Origin: Myotis daubentonii
Lineage: Eukaryota > Chordata > Mammalia > Chiroptera > Vespertilionidae
Direction: 5' to 3'
DNA length: 64,000 nucleotides
Assembly: GCF_963259705.1 (NCBI RefSeq)
Contig: NC_081849.1
Span: 62,282,093-62,346,092, forward strand
Shown here: piece by piece, positions 34,301 to 48,375 of the stretch
How the letters are laid out: each line of letters begins with the position of its first letter
Position numbering within the stretch: position 1 is the first letter of the stretch
Program-made: the position numbers and the translations under genes
The notes under the pieces: generated by a model
Databases searched by the model: none
Told to the model about the DNA's origin: nothing
Seen by the model: only the letters and a program-made list of their open reading frames with translations

Positions 34301-37300
34301 TGAAGTTGTGTCCTGTTCAGTGCATCATATTGGGAATTCATGATGTTGATATATCTCATTATTGATGATAGTCACCACGATCCATTTGGTTATGGTTGTA
34401 ACTGCTAAGTTTTTTCACTGTAAAGTTACTATTTTTCCTTTTGCAGTTAATGAATGTTTTAGAGGGAGCTACATTGAGACTAATCTTGTTTCACTTCAAT
34501 GTTGCACCCACAAATTTTATTATTTATTAGTATGGTGCTTACCAAATGATGATTTTCCCTCATTCCTCCTACATTTATTATTTGGAATTCTGTAAGGAAG
34601 AGTTGTCAGTTCTCCATTTATTTGATGATTTATATTAATATGGACAGTGGTTATTTATATAGTCCATGGAATATAATCCAATACTATATTTATTTTATAA
34701 TTGAATTTGTTGCAGCTTCAGCCATTAGGAGATTTTTCACATTCATTGGCTTTTGCATCCTTTAAATATATACCCATTTTTTTTAAGCATTTCTTTACTT
34801 TCTGGCCCCACCAGATATTACAGGATCATCTTTTATTTCCAGCCCTGGAATCAACCTCTCTCCAAGGAACACTGGTTCCTTTTATTGGAGAATGGTGTTT
34901 AGAAATCAAAATGTCCTTATTGCTACTGGAGTGTCATTGCTTCTAGGCTCTCTCAGCAGACAGAGCTAGAAAAGTTATCTATAATAATAAAAGGGCAATA
35001 TGCTAATTAGACTAGACGTTTTCCAGGTGTCATTCTGGATGTCTTTCCTGACAAAGCCAGGGCGGAGGGAAGCCAGCCCGGGTCCCTGGTGCCTGCAGGC
35101 GGCCCGAGGGAAGCCAGCCTGGATCCTGGGTGCCAGAGGGAAGCTGGTGCTGGCAGCTGGGGGAAGGACGGCCTACTCTTGCATGAATTTTCGTGCATTG
35201 GGCCTCTAGTAATTATATGTATAAGAACCCACTTACTCATATACACATTTATATTTCTCTCTATCTCTGTGTGTGTCTATCATATATGCACACATGCATA
35301 AATAACATGTATATGACTTCATTCTGATACCTTCCAGTTCTAGTCTAGTGCTGTAGGTTTATTTAGCCTTCTTTATTTGTAATTTCTTCCTGCTCTCATT
35401 ATTTACAATATATTTACTTATTTGTTCAATCCTAGTATATACCTAGTTTCAAACTGTTCTCCCAAGACTCTGTAAGAAATGAATTTACTAACTAGATTAC
35501 AGTATTTGTGTACAGGGGAATGTATACATTTTGAAATTATATTTGCATGTTTCCTTTACACAATAAATATGTGAGAAGACTGAAGTCATTAGACCAAAAT
35601 ATGCTATCCACCTTGAGCAATTAAAGTTTGATTTAAAGTAAAATCCAGAGACAATTGTTTAAAGTTACCTCTTCATATTAATAATATTTGGTATCTTGGT
35701 TTGAATTCCAAGTAATTTGAACTCATTGGGAAGTAAACATTTTCTATAGCCTAGTCCCATTTTTTATAAAGAACTCATTTGAATAATGAAAAAATACTGA
35801 CATAAGAATTTGATTTAATTTCCAGTGTTCCAAAATCTTTTAAGTATTATGCTTAGTAGAACCCTTAATTGGATAACACTATCAAATAATATTTTACTGA
35901 ATCGTACTATGTCTATTCTTCTAGAGTATCAGTAGAAATGAGGATATTATGAAGATTGGTTGCTCACTGTCTGAAGTTTGTCCTCATGCCAATTCAGTTT
36001 TTGGGAATCTTGATCTAAAGAAGGTGAATCATATTTTTGGATATAATTACTCCAGCTGTCATGTTAATCTTTCCTATATCTTAAATTTTATAGTTTTTGA
36101 AAATTTTGATATATTTGAAAGGAAGAGGCAAAATTTTAGAATATGTATAAACTGTAGTCATAGTAAGTTTTTTCTTTCAAAATACTTATGGACTATCTGC
36201 TATGTGCCAGGCACTGCGTTAAGCATTGGGTATACATTGGTGAACAAAATAGAGTCCTTGTGTGAAATTTAAGGAGGCACTTATGCAAGTACAGAGATGG
36301 TACCTCAGAGTGAGTGCCTCTTTAAATTTTGTGTGCTCGGTGCCTTGCTTAGTTAAGTGAGAGGTAGATGTCTGTATTTTAATATGGAATTAAATGCAAA
36401 ATAGCGTATGTAAAATTAGCCCATTTGTGTAAAAAAATGTATAAATGTATATCCTAGTGTATATGGAGCATTAGTGTAAAAGTAAAATTACTTTCAAGAG
36501 GCTCATGTTGAAGAGTGTTGGGAAGGAAGTCTTATTCTTTACCCTTTTCAATATACTTTGATTTTCTTCTAATAATGTGCCTCTATAGTTTTATTTTAAA
36601 ATTATTAAACCCCAATGGCATATATAAAAACGTGTGAAAAGAGGAAATTTAGAAGGAAGGAAACAATGTAGCTTGGAGTTGAGCATTAGAATGGAGAAGG
36701 AAATGCAATTTGTAAAGTTTTAGTTTTTTTTTAAGCATCCTTATAGTCTGACTATGTTTGATAGTGTTAAAAATTAAGACATACCTGCTTTTCTGTTGAA
36801 TGCAAAATCAACTACTTAACAAAAAATTTAAACAGACTTCAATAATAGACTTATAAATGATTACTCAGTCATCCCTGATTATCCATAAATGGATTATACT
36901 TTGTAAATTTTTTATAATGATTGAGTGGCTCGCTCTTTCTCACTATGTAAGCAGGTCATGAACTATGAATAGTTGAGTTGGAGAGAAGCTTGGAACCGGG
37001 CACAGTGGGACTATGTTTAAAGACAAATAAATCTGTTTGGGATAGACTTGTATTTATGATGATAACTTCAGGTTCCTAAATTTGGTTGGGTCCCAGCTCT
37101 ATTCCTGGATACAAAGTGTTCCCACCTTTACCTAGACTGGGTTGCAGTGACATACCATTTCTGTCACCTGCCTTATATCCAATTGTTTATTTTATTAGTA
37201 TAACTAGGGGTCCAGTGGACGAATTTGTGCACCTTGAAAGGAACTGTGGGCCACGAGGCTGCAGTGGGCACAGGGTGGGTCTCGCCCATCCTCCGTGCCT

Positions 37301-40300
37301 CCACCGGCCCCTCCTGCCACAGCCCGCAGTCCCTTGTCTGTCAGCAGCCCAGCTCCCTTCGCCATTGCTCCCATGTGCTGAGGGCACTGGTCCCATTCTC
37401 ACCTGCTGACTGCAATTGGAGCTGGCGCCAGCAGCGGATGCAACCAGCAGCTGCTGCCCCGATTGCCTCTCAGGAGCAGGGGGAGGTGGAGAAGCCCTCA
37501 AGGGTGATCAGGGCTGGCATCTGCTGCTCGTACCCACTGATGGTGCTAAGCAATTGGGGCTGGTGCTGAGCGCCAGCAGCAGGTGTGAGCAGCAGCTCCA
37601 GCGTTGGCAGCGGGTGTGAGTGGGGCCAGTGCTGGCAGCAGGTGCGAGTGCCAGGTAGGATTGTGGCATGAGGGAGCAAAGAATATTCAGTAACCACCAG
37701 AGGCTCGCCCCAGTGACAGCAACCAGCACTCTACTTCGGTCTAGCGCCCCTGCTCACCTGCTCCACCATCCTGCCGTGGTCGACACCCGCCATGTTTCGC
37801 GTACGCCTTCTGGTGGTCAGCGCACGTCATAGCGATTGGTTGTTCGGTTGTTCCACCATTTGGTCTATTTGCATATTAGGGTTTTATATATATAGATTAT
37901 AAAGTCTTAACTAAAGATAATGTGACCTTTTGTAGAGTTTGAAATTGAATAGGACTGTAGATTATCAACTATTTTTGCTACTAAGCCTGTTTGCTTGTTG
38001 GAAAATGAAGTGAAGTGGTTGGGAGAGGGTACCATGCCATGCGTGCCCTCTCTTGCCCTCTAGTTGAACGTTAGTTGAGGGAACCACAGTCAAGTGCTAA
38101 TTGAACACACCTATTTTTTGTAGTTTTTGCTTTGGTAGATAGTCATGTGTTTGAATTGACTTATACTTTGTTGCCTTGTGGAATTAAGAATTTTAAGTTT
38201 CACATGATGGATTCCTTTTGCTTTAAAATCTGTGAATTTGTCCTAGTTCAGAGTGATACGCTTAAAATTAATATTACTCTGTCACTCAACCTTTTTTTCA
38301 TTATGCCCTTTTAAAGCATTTTTTACTCCTAATGGTTCTCTTTCCTCTAAGACATTTGAACATCACAGATATGATGTATAGCTATTTATGCTGTCAGGTA
38401 GGGTTGAACTTTGGAGGGCTACAAACCATTGTAATATCTATGGTGCCTCCCCATACCCCAAGAACCAGTTTTAACTTCCTTGGAGATAATTTCCCCATTG
38501 AGAATGAATGATTTGAAGTGGTTTTCAACCTGGAGTGATTTTGTATTCTTCATTTCCAGGAGACATTGGGCAGTATCTGGAGACCTTTTAGGTTGTCACA
38601 ACTGAGGGGGTGTTACTAGTATCTTATAGGTAGAGGCCAGGGGGATGTTGTTAAACATCCTGCAATGGACAGGACAGCCAACACTCCCCTGCTCTAACCC
38701 TGCAAAGAATTATCCTGTCTCAAATGTCAGTGGTGCTGAGTTGAGAAGTTGACTTAAAACATGTAAATTTTTCTCTTTGTTCTTTTATTAAATACTAGAG
38801 GCCTAGTGCACGACATTTGTGCACTGGGTTGAGGGGGGCGTGGTTCCTCAGCCTGGCCTGTGCCCTTTTGCAGTCCAGGAGCCCGTGGATGTTCGACTGA
38901 TGGCTTAGGCCCACTGTGGGCCTAAGAAATCCTTAGTGCTGCTACGGAGGCCAGCTGCTGTGCTCACCAGCTCTCAGTCCAGCTTGTGGCTGAGTGGTGC
39001 TCCACCTGTGGGAGTGCACTGATCAGGGGGCAGCTCCTGATTGAGCATCTGCCCCTGGTGATCAGTGCTTGTCATAGCGACCGGTTTATTCCGCCATTTG
39101 GTTGATTTGCATATTACCCTTTTATGTTATAGGAGGATAATTAAAACACAAATTTAAAATAAATGAAAGTTTGGTGTTAAGGATATTATTTGATTTAATT
39201 TTATCTACTCAATAGCTCTAAACTTCTTATCTATAATAATAAAAGGGTAATATGCTAATTAGACCGGACATCATTCCGGATGTCCTTCCGGATGAAGCCG
39301 GGGCCAGAGTGAAGCCTGGGTCCTGGGTGCCTGCTGGCAGCCAGAGGGAAGCCCCGGTGCTGGAGGGAGGCCAGTGCTGGAAGCTGGGGGAAGGAAGGCC
39401 TACTTTTGTACCAATTTTCGTGCATCGGGCCTCTAGTCTATGTATATAAAAGCCTAAGTGATTGAACAACTGATGCACAGGATCGGGCTCCCTCCTGTCT
39501 GGATCAGGCCTGTGGGGATCGGGCTCCCTCCTGTCTGGATCAGGCCTGCGGGGATCGGGCTCCCTCCTGTCTGGATTGGACCGAAACCGGCTATCCAACA
39601 TCCCCGGAGGTGTCCTGGATTGTGAAAGGGTGCAGGCCAGGCCGAGGAACCCCACCGGTGCACGAATCCATGCACTGGGCCTCTAGTATATACAAAATAA
39701 AAAGTATAAAAACCATTCTTGGCTGGTATGACATATGGATCCCACCGTAATTAAAAATTAGACATAAGTGGCATGTGCTTGGAATATTTATGTTTAAAGG
39801 GCAATGGTTGTGTCAGTTATGTCTTCATATATTAAAACAGCATAATTTCAAGTGTTTGATGCTTGTGGTTTGTTTTTTACTAAAGTATAGTTGACATACG
39901 ATCAATATTATTTTCAGATGTACAACATAGACATTTAACATTTATATTACTTATGAAGTGATCACTATTAAGTCTAGTAACCATCTGTCACTGTATAAAG
40001 TTATGATATTATTGACTATATTTCCTATGCTGTACATTACATCCCCATGATTTATTTTATAACTGGAAGTTTGTACCTCTTAGTTCCCTTCATCCTTTTT
40101 GCCCATTCCCTGACCCCTGCAACTATCAGTTTGTTCTCTGTATCTATGAGTCTGTTCCTGGTTGGTTTGTTTGGATTTTTAGATTTCACATATAAGCGAA
40201 ATTATAGGTATTTATTTGTCTTTCTCTGTCTGACATTTTGTTTCTTTGTTAAATATGTTTTTTATTGGTTTTAGAGAGAGGGAAACGGAAAAATATCAAC

Positions 40301-40540
40301 AATGAGAATCATCGATTGGCTGCCTCCTGTACGCCCCTTAGTGGAGATTGAGCCTACAATCTGGGCATGTGCCCTGACTGGGAATCAAACTGTGACTTCC
40401 TGGTTCATGGGTCAGTGCTCAACCACTGAGCCATAGTGGCCAGGCTGTCTGACTTATTTCATTTGGCATAATACCCTCTAAGTTCCTCCATGTTGTTGGC
40501 AAATAGCAAGATTTCATTTTTTATGGTTTAGTAATATTCC

Positions 40541-40586
<46 letters not shown>

Positions 40587-43500
40587 CACCATATCTTCCT
40601 TATCTGTTCATATATCAGTGGATACTTAGGTTGTTTCCATTTATTGGCTCTTGTAAATAATGCTGCAGTGAACATGGTGCATTTATCTCCAAAGAATATG
40701 AAAACACTAATCTGTGCCGCCTTTTTCAGTTGTCTGTTTTTTATCTTTCCTTTTCTCCCCAATCCCACCCCCCTTTTTTTTTGAAAGGCGGAATAGCATA
40801 ATGGACTCTGTAGTCAGATATCTTAAGTTTGAATCCTGGTTCTGCTGGTAACTCGCTTATGACTTTAGCTGTATAATGGTGAAACATAGTTCCTGCCTGT
40901 TCAGGTTGTGGTAAGAATAAAATAAGGTATAAATAAAGTACTTATTGACTGTAGTTAAGTGGTAACCACTATTTTAATCTACTTAACATGCTTTGATTAA
41001 TTAAAATTCCAAATAATTGTACTTTCTTTTTCTCTTTGTAGATTTATGGTGGATTATTTTCTGAAGATAAATGTTGGTACAGATGCAAAATACTGAAACT
41101 CATCAGTGATGAAAAGGCAGGAATAAATGTTCATTTTTTTCCTCCCTGAGGAATATTTATTCTGGTTCTAAAATCTGATGCTTATTTAACCCTCATTGCT
41201 TATTCATAGTGGTAATAAGATCTGGTTCAGGGAGCTTATAAATTGATTAAAACATGCATTTTTTTTCCTAGTGAATATGAAAGAAATTAATTGCTTAAAA
41301 AAAAATCCAGGTCAGATTCAGGACTATTCCTCTGAATTTATGTTGTCCAGATTGTCCAAGAATAGATTAAATAATTTTTGATTTTTTTTGTGTATCTCAG
41401 TTCTTAATAATTATGTTTGATTTTTTGCTGAGCAGCTTTGAAAAGTTCATTCTATTAAGATTAAATAGTAAAATAACATTTTATTGGTCCTGAAGTTATG
41501 TGTATCTTTTAACTTAGTTCATGTGCATATTGTTAATGAAGATTGGCTTGAAGCTTTCTCCTGTTTTTATTAAATGTGATGAATTTTCTTTGTGTTTAGC
41601 TATTTATTTTACTTATAAAGTGCATTTTGCAAGCTGTGTAAATGCATCTCTGTGGGCTTTCCTTTATTGTTTTTTTCAATGGTGGTTTTCCTGGATTTAA
41701 AGTATTTTATAATATGTGTATTTTATAAATATTTTTCTTGTTGTAACAAGGAGATGCTAAGATGAAACAAGTTGAGTAATGTTTCAAATATATTTTTAAA
41801 AATCTCACATTTTATTACTGTCAAAGATGATGATTTATCTTATGAAATAGACCTTTCTAATAGAGCTTTTCTCCATAATTTGACAACTGTAGTTGATATT
41901 TTGCATTTGCTTTTGATTTGACTTTAACTTTTTAAAAAAATATATTTTATTGATTTTTTTACAGAGAGGAAGGGAGAGGGATAGAGAGCTAGAAACATCG
42001 ATCAGCTGCCTCCTGCACACCCCCTACTGGGGATGTGCCCGCAACCCAGGTACATGCCCTTGACTGGAATCAACCTGGGACCCTTCTGTCGACAGGCCGA
42101 CGCTCTATCCACTGAGCCAAACCGGTCAGGGCTGGCTTTAACTTTTTAAATTAAGAAGCAAGATGGCCTTTGACCTTATGATAATGTATTTTTCTTTTTA
42201 AACAGATAGAGAACTGGAGGTAAAGGTGAATTTGCTTCATTTTCAAGGTCTAATAGCTGGAGTGGGTTTAATTTTACAGAAAGTTTGATAACTTTGTCTG
42301 TCTTTCTAGCTTGAATTTAAGAATGTTGATTGATTTTAACCTTCCAGGTAGGATAGGGCCATAAGCTTCATAGATTTATATTTACTTAATACCAGTTGTT
42401 TAAAAAAAATCCAAAATGAGAAATGGTACTGTTGGAAGTAGTATTGTTTGATACCAAATATAGAAATCACTGGGTTCTCACTGGACTATGGATTTTCCTT
42501 ATTTTGAGGATATTGCTGGAGCTCTTGTTTGCCAATTTGAGGTAAAATACTATCTTGATTTATAGCTAATTAATAGAAAGCAAATTTTGGTGGTTTCTTT
42601 GAGATATTTAATCTAGTTCCTTATTAGCATTTTTTCATTTTTTTCCTCCCAGTGTCTGGTGAGATACATTGACTATGGAAATACTGAAATTCTAAATCGA
42701 TCTGATATAGTTGAGATTCCTTTGGATCTGCAATTTTCTAGTGTTGCCAAAAAGTATAGACTTTGGGGACTACAGATTCCTTCTGGCCAAGAAGTTAACC
42801 AGTTTGATCAGGCAAGTCACAGATTTTAAATATTTTTTGTTAATGGGAGTAAAACAAAATATAATTGTAGTTAAATTTCACTAATTTTCTTTAATATAAA
42901 AACTTGTATAAATAATGAAAAAATATGAATTATAGAATGATTCAAGAGCAATTACATAATGACATGTTTGTGCTCATCTTTTGCTAGGTGAATTTGTTGG
43001 TATTCTGAAAAAAGTGGTATATATGTGTATATCTATATGTATAAAAGCCTAAACGACTGTCCAACTGTCAAATTGGTAGCTATGATGCGCAATGACCACC
43101 AGGTGGCAGATGCTCCAACCCAGAGCTATAATGCACACTGACCACGAGGGGGCAGATGCACAACGCAGGAGCTGCCAAGCTGCGGTGACTTGGTAGCTGT
43201 GGTTCTCAGGTGACACACCTGGAACCAGAGAGGAGGGAGCCCGATTCTGGGGTGCGTCACCTGAGAACCGCCCTCTCGCAATCTGGGACCACTTGGGGGA
43301 TGTCGGAGAGCTGATTTCGTCTCAATCCCTGCAGGCCAGGCCGAGGGACCCCACCAGTGCACAAATGCGTGCACTGGACCTCTAGTACTTATGTAATAAA
43401 TATGAATAGTTTTTTCTGTTATGAAAACTTAACAGGAGAGTCTCATATACGATGGAGAAAATGATTTTGTCTTTGGCTTTTGAGAGAGTATATAAGTAAA

Positions 43501-46500
43501 AGTGAACTTTAACCTAGTCCTGGTCATAAATATCAGGCATTTGAAATTAGTGAAGTTGTAAATTAATCCAATTTTATCATTTTGGCAGAGGCTCATACTG
43601 TTTGATGTGGTAATTGCTAGTGATGTTCTGCTAATCTAGATTCTAGTTTGTATTCATTTCCATTAAATTTTGGGTTAGTAATCTAATTCTGGAAGACATC
43701 TGGTAATTTCAGGGGTAGTCTTACAATTTAATTAAATTGTATTCCAAGTTCAGGGTTCTGTCTTGGTGGTTAGAGTGTATCAAAATAATTTTAAGAATTT
43801 TAATAGTTTTGAGCTATAAGCAGGTCCTTATTAAAATTAAATCTCAAAATATCCTCCATTCCAAAATATGTTTTAGGTATATTTGTGCTTAGTGCACAGG
43901 ATGGATAATTAATAATTAAAAGTTAGAAAATACATAATTACTCATATGGCTTCTCATATACTAGTTGTACAAGTGTTATACCCTTAAACAAAATTCAGTT
44001 TAAGAAGGTTTTGAATTTAGGAATTTCTAAAATCTCATATTCTGTAATTTCAATTTGTTGATTTAAAGAAAATTGTTGATATTTTGTGCTCTTAGTTCTT
44101 TTTTTTGCTCCTTTTCTTGTTTGTGTTTAAAACCAGAGTACCTGGTTTTGCCTTTAAAATATTTTCAACATTTTGTTGGATTTTAGCACCTTTTCTAGGT
44201 ATCAAAATCTATTTTTATGTGCTGTAGCTTCTGAGGTGCACCACCATATTTAGTTGGGGCAAAAATAGTCAGCAATCTGATTGGTTAAAAAAAATTATTT
44301 GAGGATATTTAATTGATGCACATTAAAAATATATAAATATGGGTGCCTATACTTCAGGTATTCTACTTCAGCAAGTGTATAAATAGAATATATTCATGCA
44401 CATGTGGAATCTATTTGAATAACAAGGTAAGACCACTTCTATGGAGATTTGAGAATGAAAAATACGATCATTAGAAAAATCGGGTGGAAACAAGTGAAGA
44501 AAAACATGTTGGTGTAGCTGGTTTATGCCTTTTTTTCCCCCTGTCTTTCTTAGGGTAGAACCTTTTTGGGGAGCTTGATTTTTGAAAAGGAAATAAAAAT
44601 GAGAATTAAAGCAACCTATCAAGATGGAACAGTTATTGCTCAGGCTGAGTATGGCACTGTGGATATAGGGGAAGAGGTGGCTAAGAAAGGATTTGCAGAA
44701 AAATGCAAACTCACTTCCAGCACTAACATCTGTGAAGAACAAAAACCAGATCCTGGTCAGCTTGCTCTCAGGAATCTCAAAGGCCCCATTCCTCTGTGGG
44801 GGCATAGATCAAACCAGTCAACCTTCAGCAGGCCAAAGGGGCGATTAAGTGGGAGGCAGACACTTGACTCGAAGGATGAAAGTGATGTAGGAAATCATGT
44901 GCCATTTCCAAAGTAAGACTGTGGTGGGGTTTTAGTCTTATCTAATATTTAATTCATGGTAGAAGCCCTTGTCATAGTAGAAGTCAATGGTTATGTTTTT
45001 GGAGTCCTCAGCTATGTCAATGATTTTGAGGAATTATACTAATTCTGTTTTTCTCAAACATGTATTATTCTTTTTGGCAGGAATACTTCTGTTAAAAGCC
45101 ATTTTGAAAGAAAATCATTACTGAATTGTTCAAAGTTCATATACCAACTATTCATGCCAACTCCTTTTTTAAAATTCTTATTTTTTGTTTTATATTTTTC
45201 GATTACAGTTTACATTCTTTATCATTTTTGCATTAGTTTCAGGTGTACAGCATAGTGGTTAGACAATCATACACTTTAAAAGTGTTCCCCCTGATATTTC
45301 TACTGGTACCATGCAGAGTTATTACAGTATTATTGAGTATACTTCCTATGCTGTACTTCACATCCCCATGACTATTTTGTAACTACCAGTTTGTACTTCT
45401 TAATCCCTTCACCTTGTTTATCCAGTCCCCTAAGTCCCCTCCCTTTTGGCAACAGTCTGTTCTCTGTATCTATGAGCCTGTTTTAGTTTTCTTTGTTTAG
45501 ATACTTATTTTATTCTTTAGATTCCACATATAAGTGAATTCATATATTGTTTCTCTTAATCTGACTGACTTCTTTCACTTAGCATAATATCCTCTAGGTC
45601 AGCGGTTCTCAACCTGTGGGTCGCGACCCCTCTGGGGGTCGAATGACCCTTTCACAGGGGTCACCTAAGACCATCAGAAAACACATATATAATTACATAT
45701 TGTTTTTGTGATTAATCACTATGCTTTAATTATGTTCAATTTGTAACAATGAAAATACATCCTGCATATCAGTATTTACATTATGATTCATAACAGTAGC
45801 AAAATTACAGTTATCAACGAAAATAATTTTATGGTTGGGGGTCACCACAACATGAGGAACTTTCTTAAAGGGTCGCGGCATTAGGAAGGTTGAGAACCAC
45901 TGCTCTAGGTTCATCTATGCTATTACAAATAGTAAGATATTCTTTTTATGACCAAGTACATATTCCATATGTACTGCAACTTATAAAATCCACTCTTGTA
46001 TTGATGGGCGCTTGGGTTGCTTCCATATCTGGCTATTGTAAATAATGCTACAATGAACATAGGGGTGCATATTTTTTTTTAAAAATTAGTGTTTTGGGGC
46101 TGCGCTTGGGGCAGAGGACGTGCATGAAGGCGGGATGCTCCCAGCTGGCCAGACCGGCGAGGGGCTGGCTACCCTGGGCTTCCTCTGAAAGTGTGGATGA
46201 AAGGAAAAACGTGGAGGAGAAAAGTAAGCAGACTCCATACGCCTTAGCACTGTCCACTAAGCCACCTCTCCAAACTCAGCCCTCCAGGGTGTGCGTCCGA
46301 GAAGAGTCTTTTAGATGAGATGGTGTTTTTCTTCCCCTTTCTTTTCTGTACAGTATGCTTACATAATATTAACACATTGTTTGCGGGTAGTTTTTATCGC
46401 GCGCTAACAGGTGGCGCGGGCCATTTTTGCTAATTTTTTGCGCAAATGGCAACGTTGAGTCAAATTACGATAACTTTAGTTTACGTATTTATACGTTACC

Positions 46501-48330
46501 CGCATTCCACCGCTAGTCTATAAAAAACGTATTAATACATGTCCCGCGCTCTACTACCAGTCACTTATACGTTTACTTAAAACGTATAAGTAAATCGTAT
46601 AAATACGTTTCCCGCATACAATGTGTTTTAAATACTGATTATAATTACACACATAAAAAAATTAGTGTTTTGGGTTTCTTTGAATATATACCTAGAAGTG
46701 GAATTGCTGGGTTATAAGCATACCGACTCTCTTGAATACGTTGATCAAAAATAGAACCTACCCCTAAATCTGAATTTTTCAGGGAAAGCTAGAATTTCAA
46801 ATAAACTTTGAAGTTTTTCTTGTGGCTTTAAAAATATTTTAATGAGTTTTAGGGAATTGACTTGTTTTATTTTTAAATCAAAAGAGAGGCTCTTTGTTCT
46901 TCCTGTGAAAACTGTGATGGAACTTGATTATTACAAAAGCAGTTCACTTTTTAGATAATTTTGAATCATAAACTTGAAGCGGAAAGCCACATTTGATGTT
47001 TATAAGTACCAAGCCATTCATACTTCTGTATCATGATCTAAGTCATGATGCCATATGTTAGGTGATGTAGCTGTTTGTTGGGATATTCTCAGTGCTTTAG
47101 GAATGAAACTGTCAAATGGAGTGGGGGTGATGGTGAGGGATTGGAAGAAACTGATACAGAGTGCTTTTTACAGTATTTGCTGGAGTTGATATTGCTGTGA
47201 AAAGTTGGAATATATTTTCTTGGAGAGTTGGAAGCATTGTTTCAGAAGTATGACTTTAGTTATAAAATCTAATTTGCATTAAGATATTTTTTAGTGTTGG
47301 TCTAGGTAAAGTTTTAGAATAGTTTCCAAAATTAACTTTAAGATATATTAAGGCATAAAAAAACTAACATAAATTAGTTTAGATTTCTGATCTCTGTCAG
47401 CCTTACACAGTTTGGTTTTTAAAATGAGTGAATTTGTTTTTAACAGGGAATGTTTGGCTATTGGTGACTTTAATTTAGGGACTAATGTCAGCCTGGCAAA
47501 AATTAAGCAGGACCAGAAACTGATTGAAGAAAATGAAAAGCTTAAAACAGAGAAAGAGGTTCTTTTCGAAAGTTATAAGGCATTAGAACTGAAAGTAGAA
47601 CAGACTGCCCAGGAACTGCAGGTATGGTATGTTCAGTGGTTTAAGGTAAAGAATGACCAACTGGGATCTCTATATTCATCTACTCTTACTTGTTAAAATT
47701 TCTGTCACTTTTCCTTTCCTTCCCTTCCTCTCCCACCTCTTATTTCTCTCCTTCTTACTTTATATTGGTTTATAGATGAAATTTTTTCCTTATACTCCAA
47801 AATGATCATCTTTGGATTTCATTGGATATTTAAAAGATTAATATTTTCACATTTACATTTCCTTTTATGTTTTTTTTTTTAAAAAAACTTTTAACTATGC
47901 CTAGCTCATGTGACTCAGCTGGTTGATCGTTGTCCTGTGAACAAAGAGTTGCCAGTTTTATTTCCTGTCAGAGCACATGCCTGGGTTTCGGGTTTGATCC
48001 CTGCTTGGGGCACATACAGAAGGCAACTGATTGGTGTTTCTCTCTTACATAGGTGTTCCCCTCACCTCCTTCCTCTGCTTCCTCCCTCCCTTCCTCTTTC
48101 TAAGCATGTCCTCAGGTGAGGATTAAATAAAACAAAACTTTTAACAATGGAAAATTTCAAACATTCCTAAAAGAGAGAGAATTGAATAGCAGAGTAAAAG
48201 GAAGAGATGGAAGGTATGGGGAGGTGGTGGAGTTGGGGTTGGGAGTAGAGGATAGGGATGTCTCTTGTTTGGCATTTTCCTAGCACATGGATTTGGTCAC
48301 CAGTCTGGAAGTTCCTCAAAACCTCATCCT

Positions 48331-48375
<45 letters not shown>

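Larger units (their letters stand above)
45165..46770 (-). mobile_element. antisense L1 3' end with nested SPIN and retrocopy
   Basis: L1 segments 45165-45599, 45903-46098 and 46657-46770 are contiguous once the SPIN (45600-45902) and the retrocopy are removed. Confidence 0.8.
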
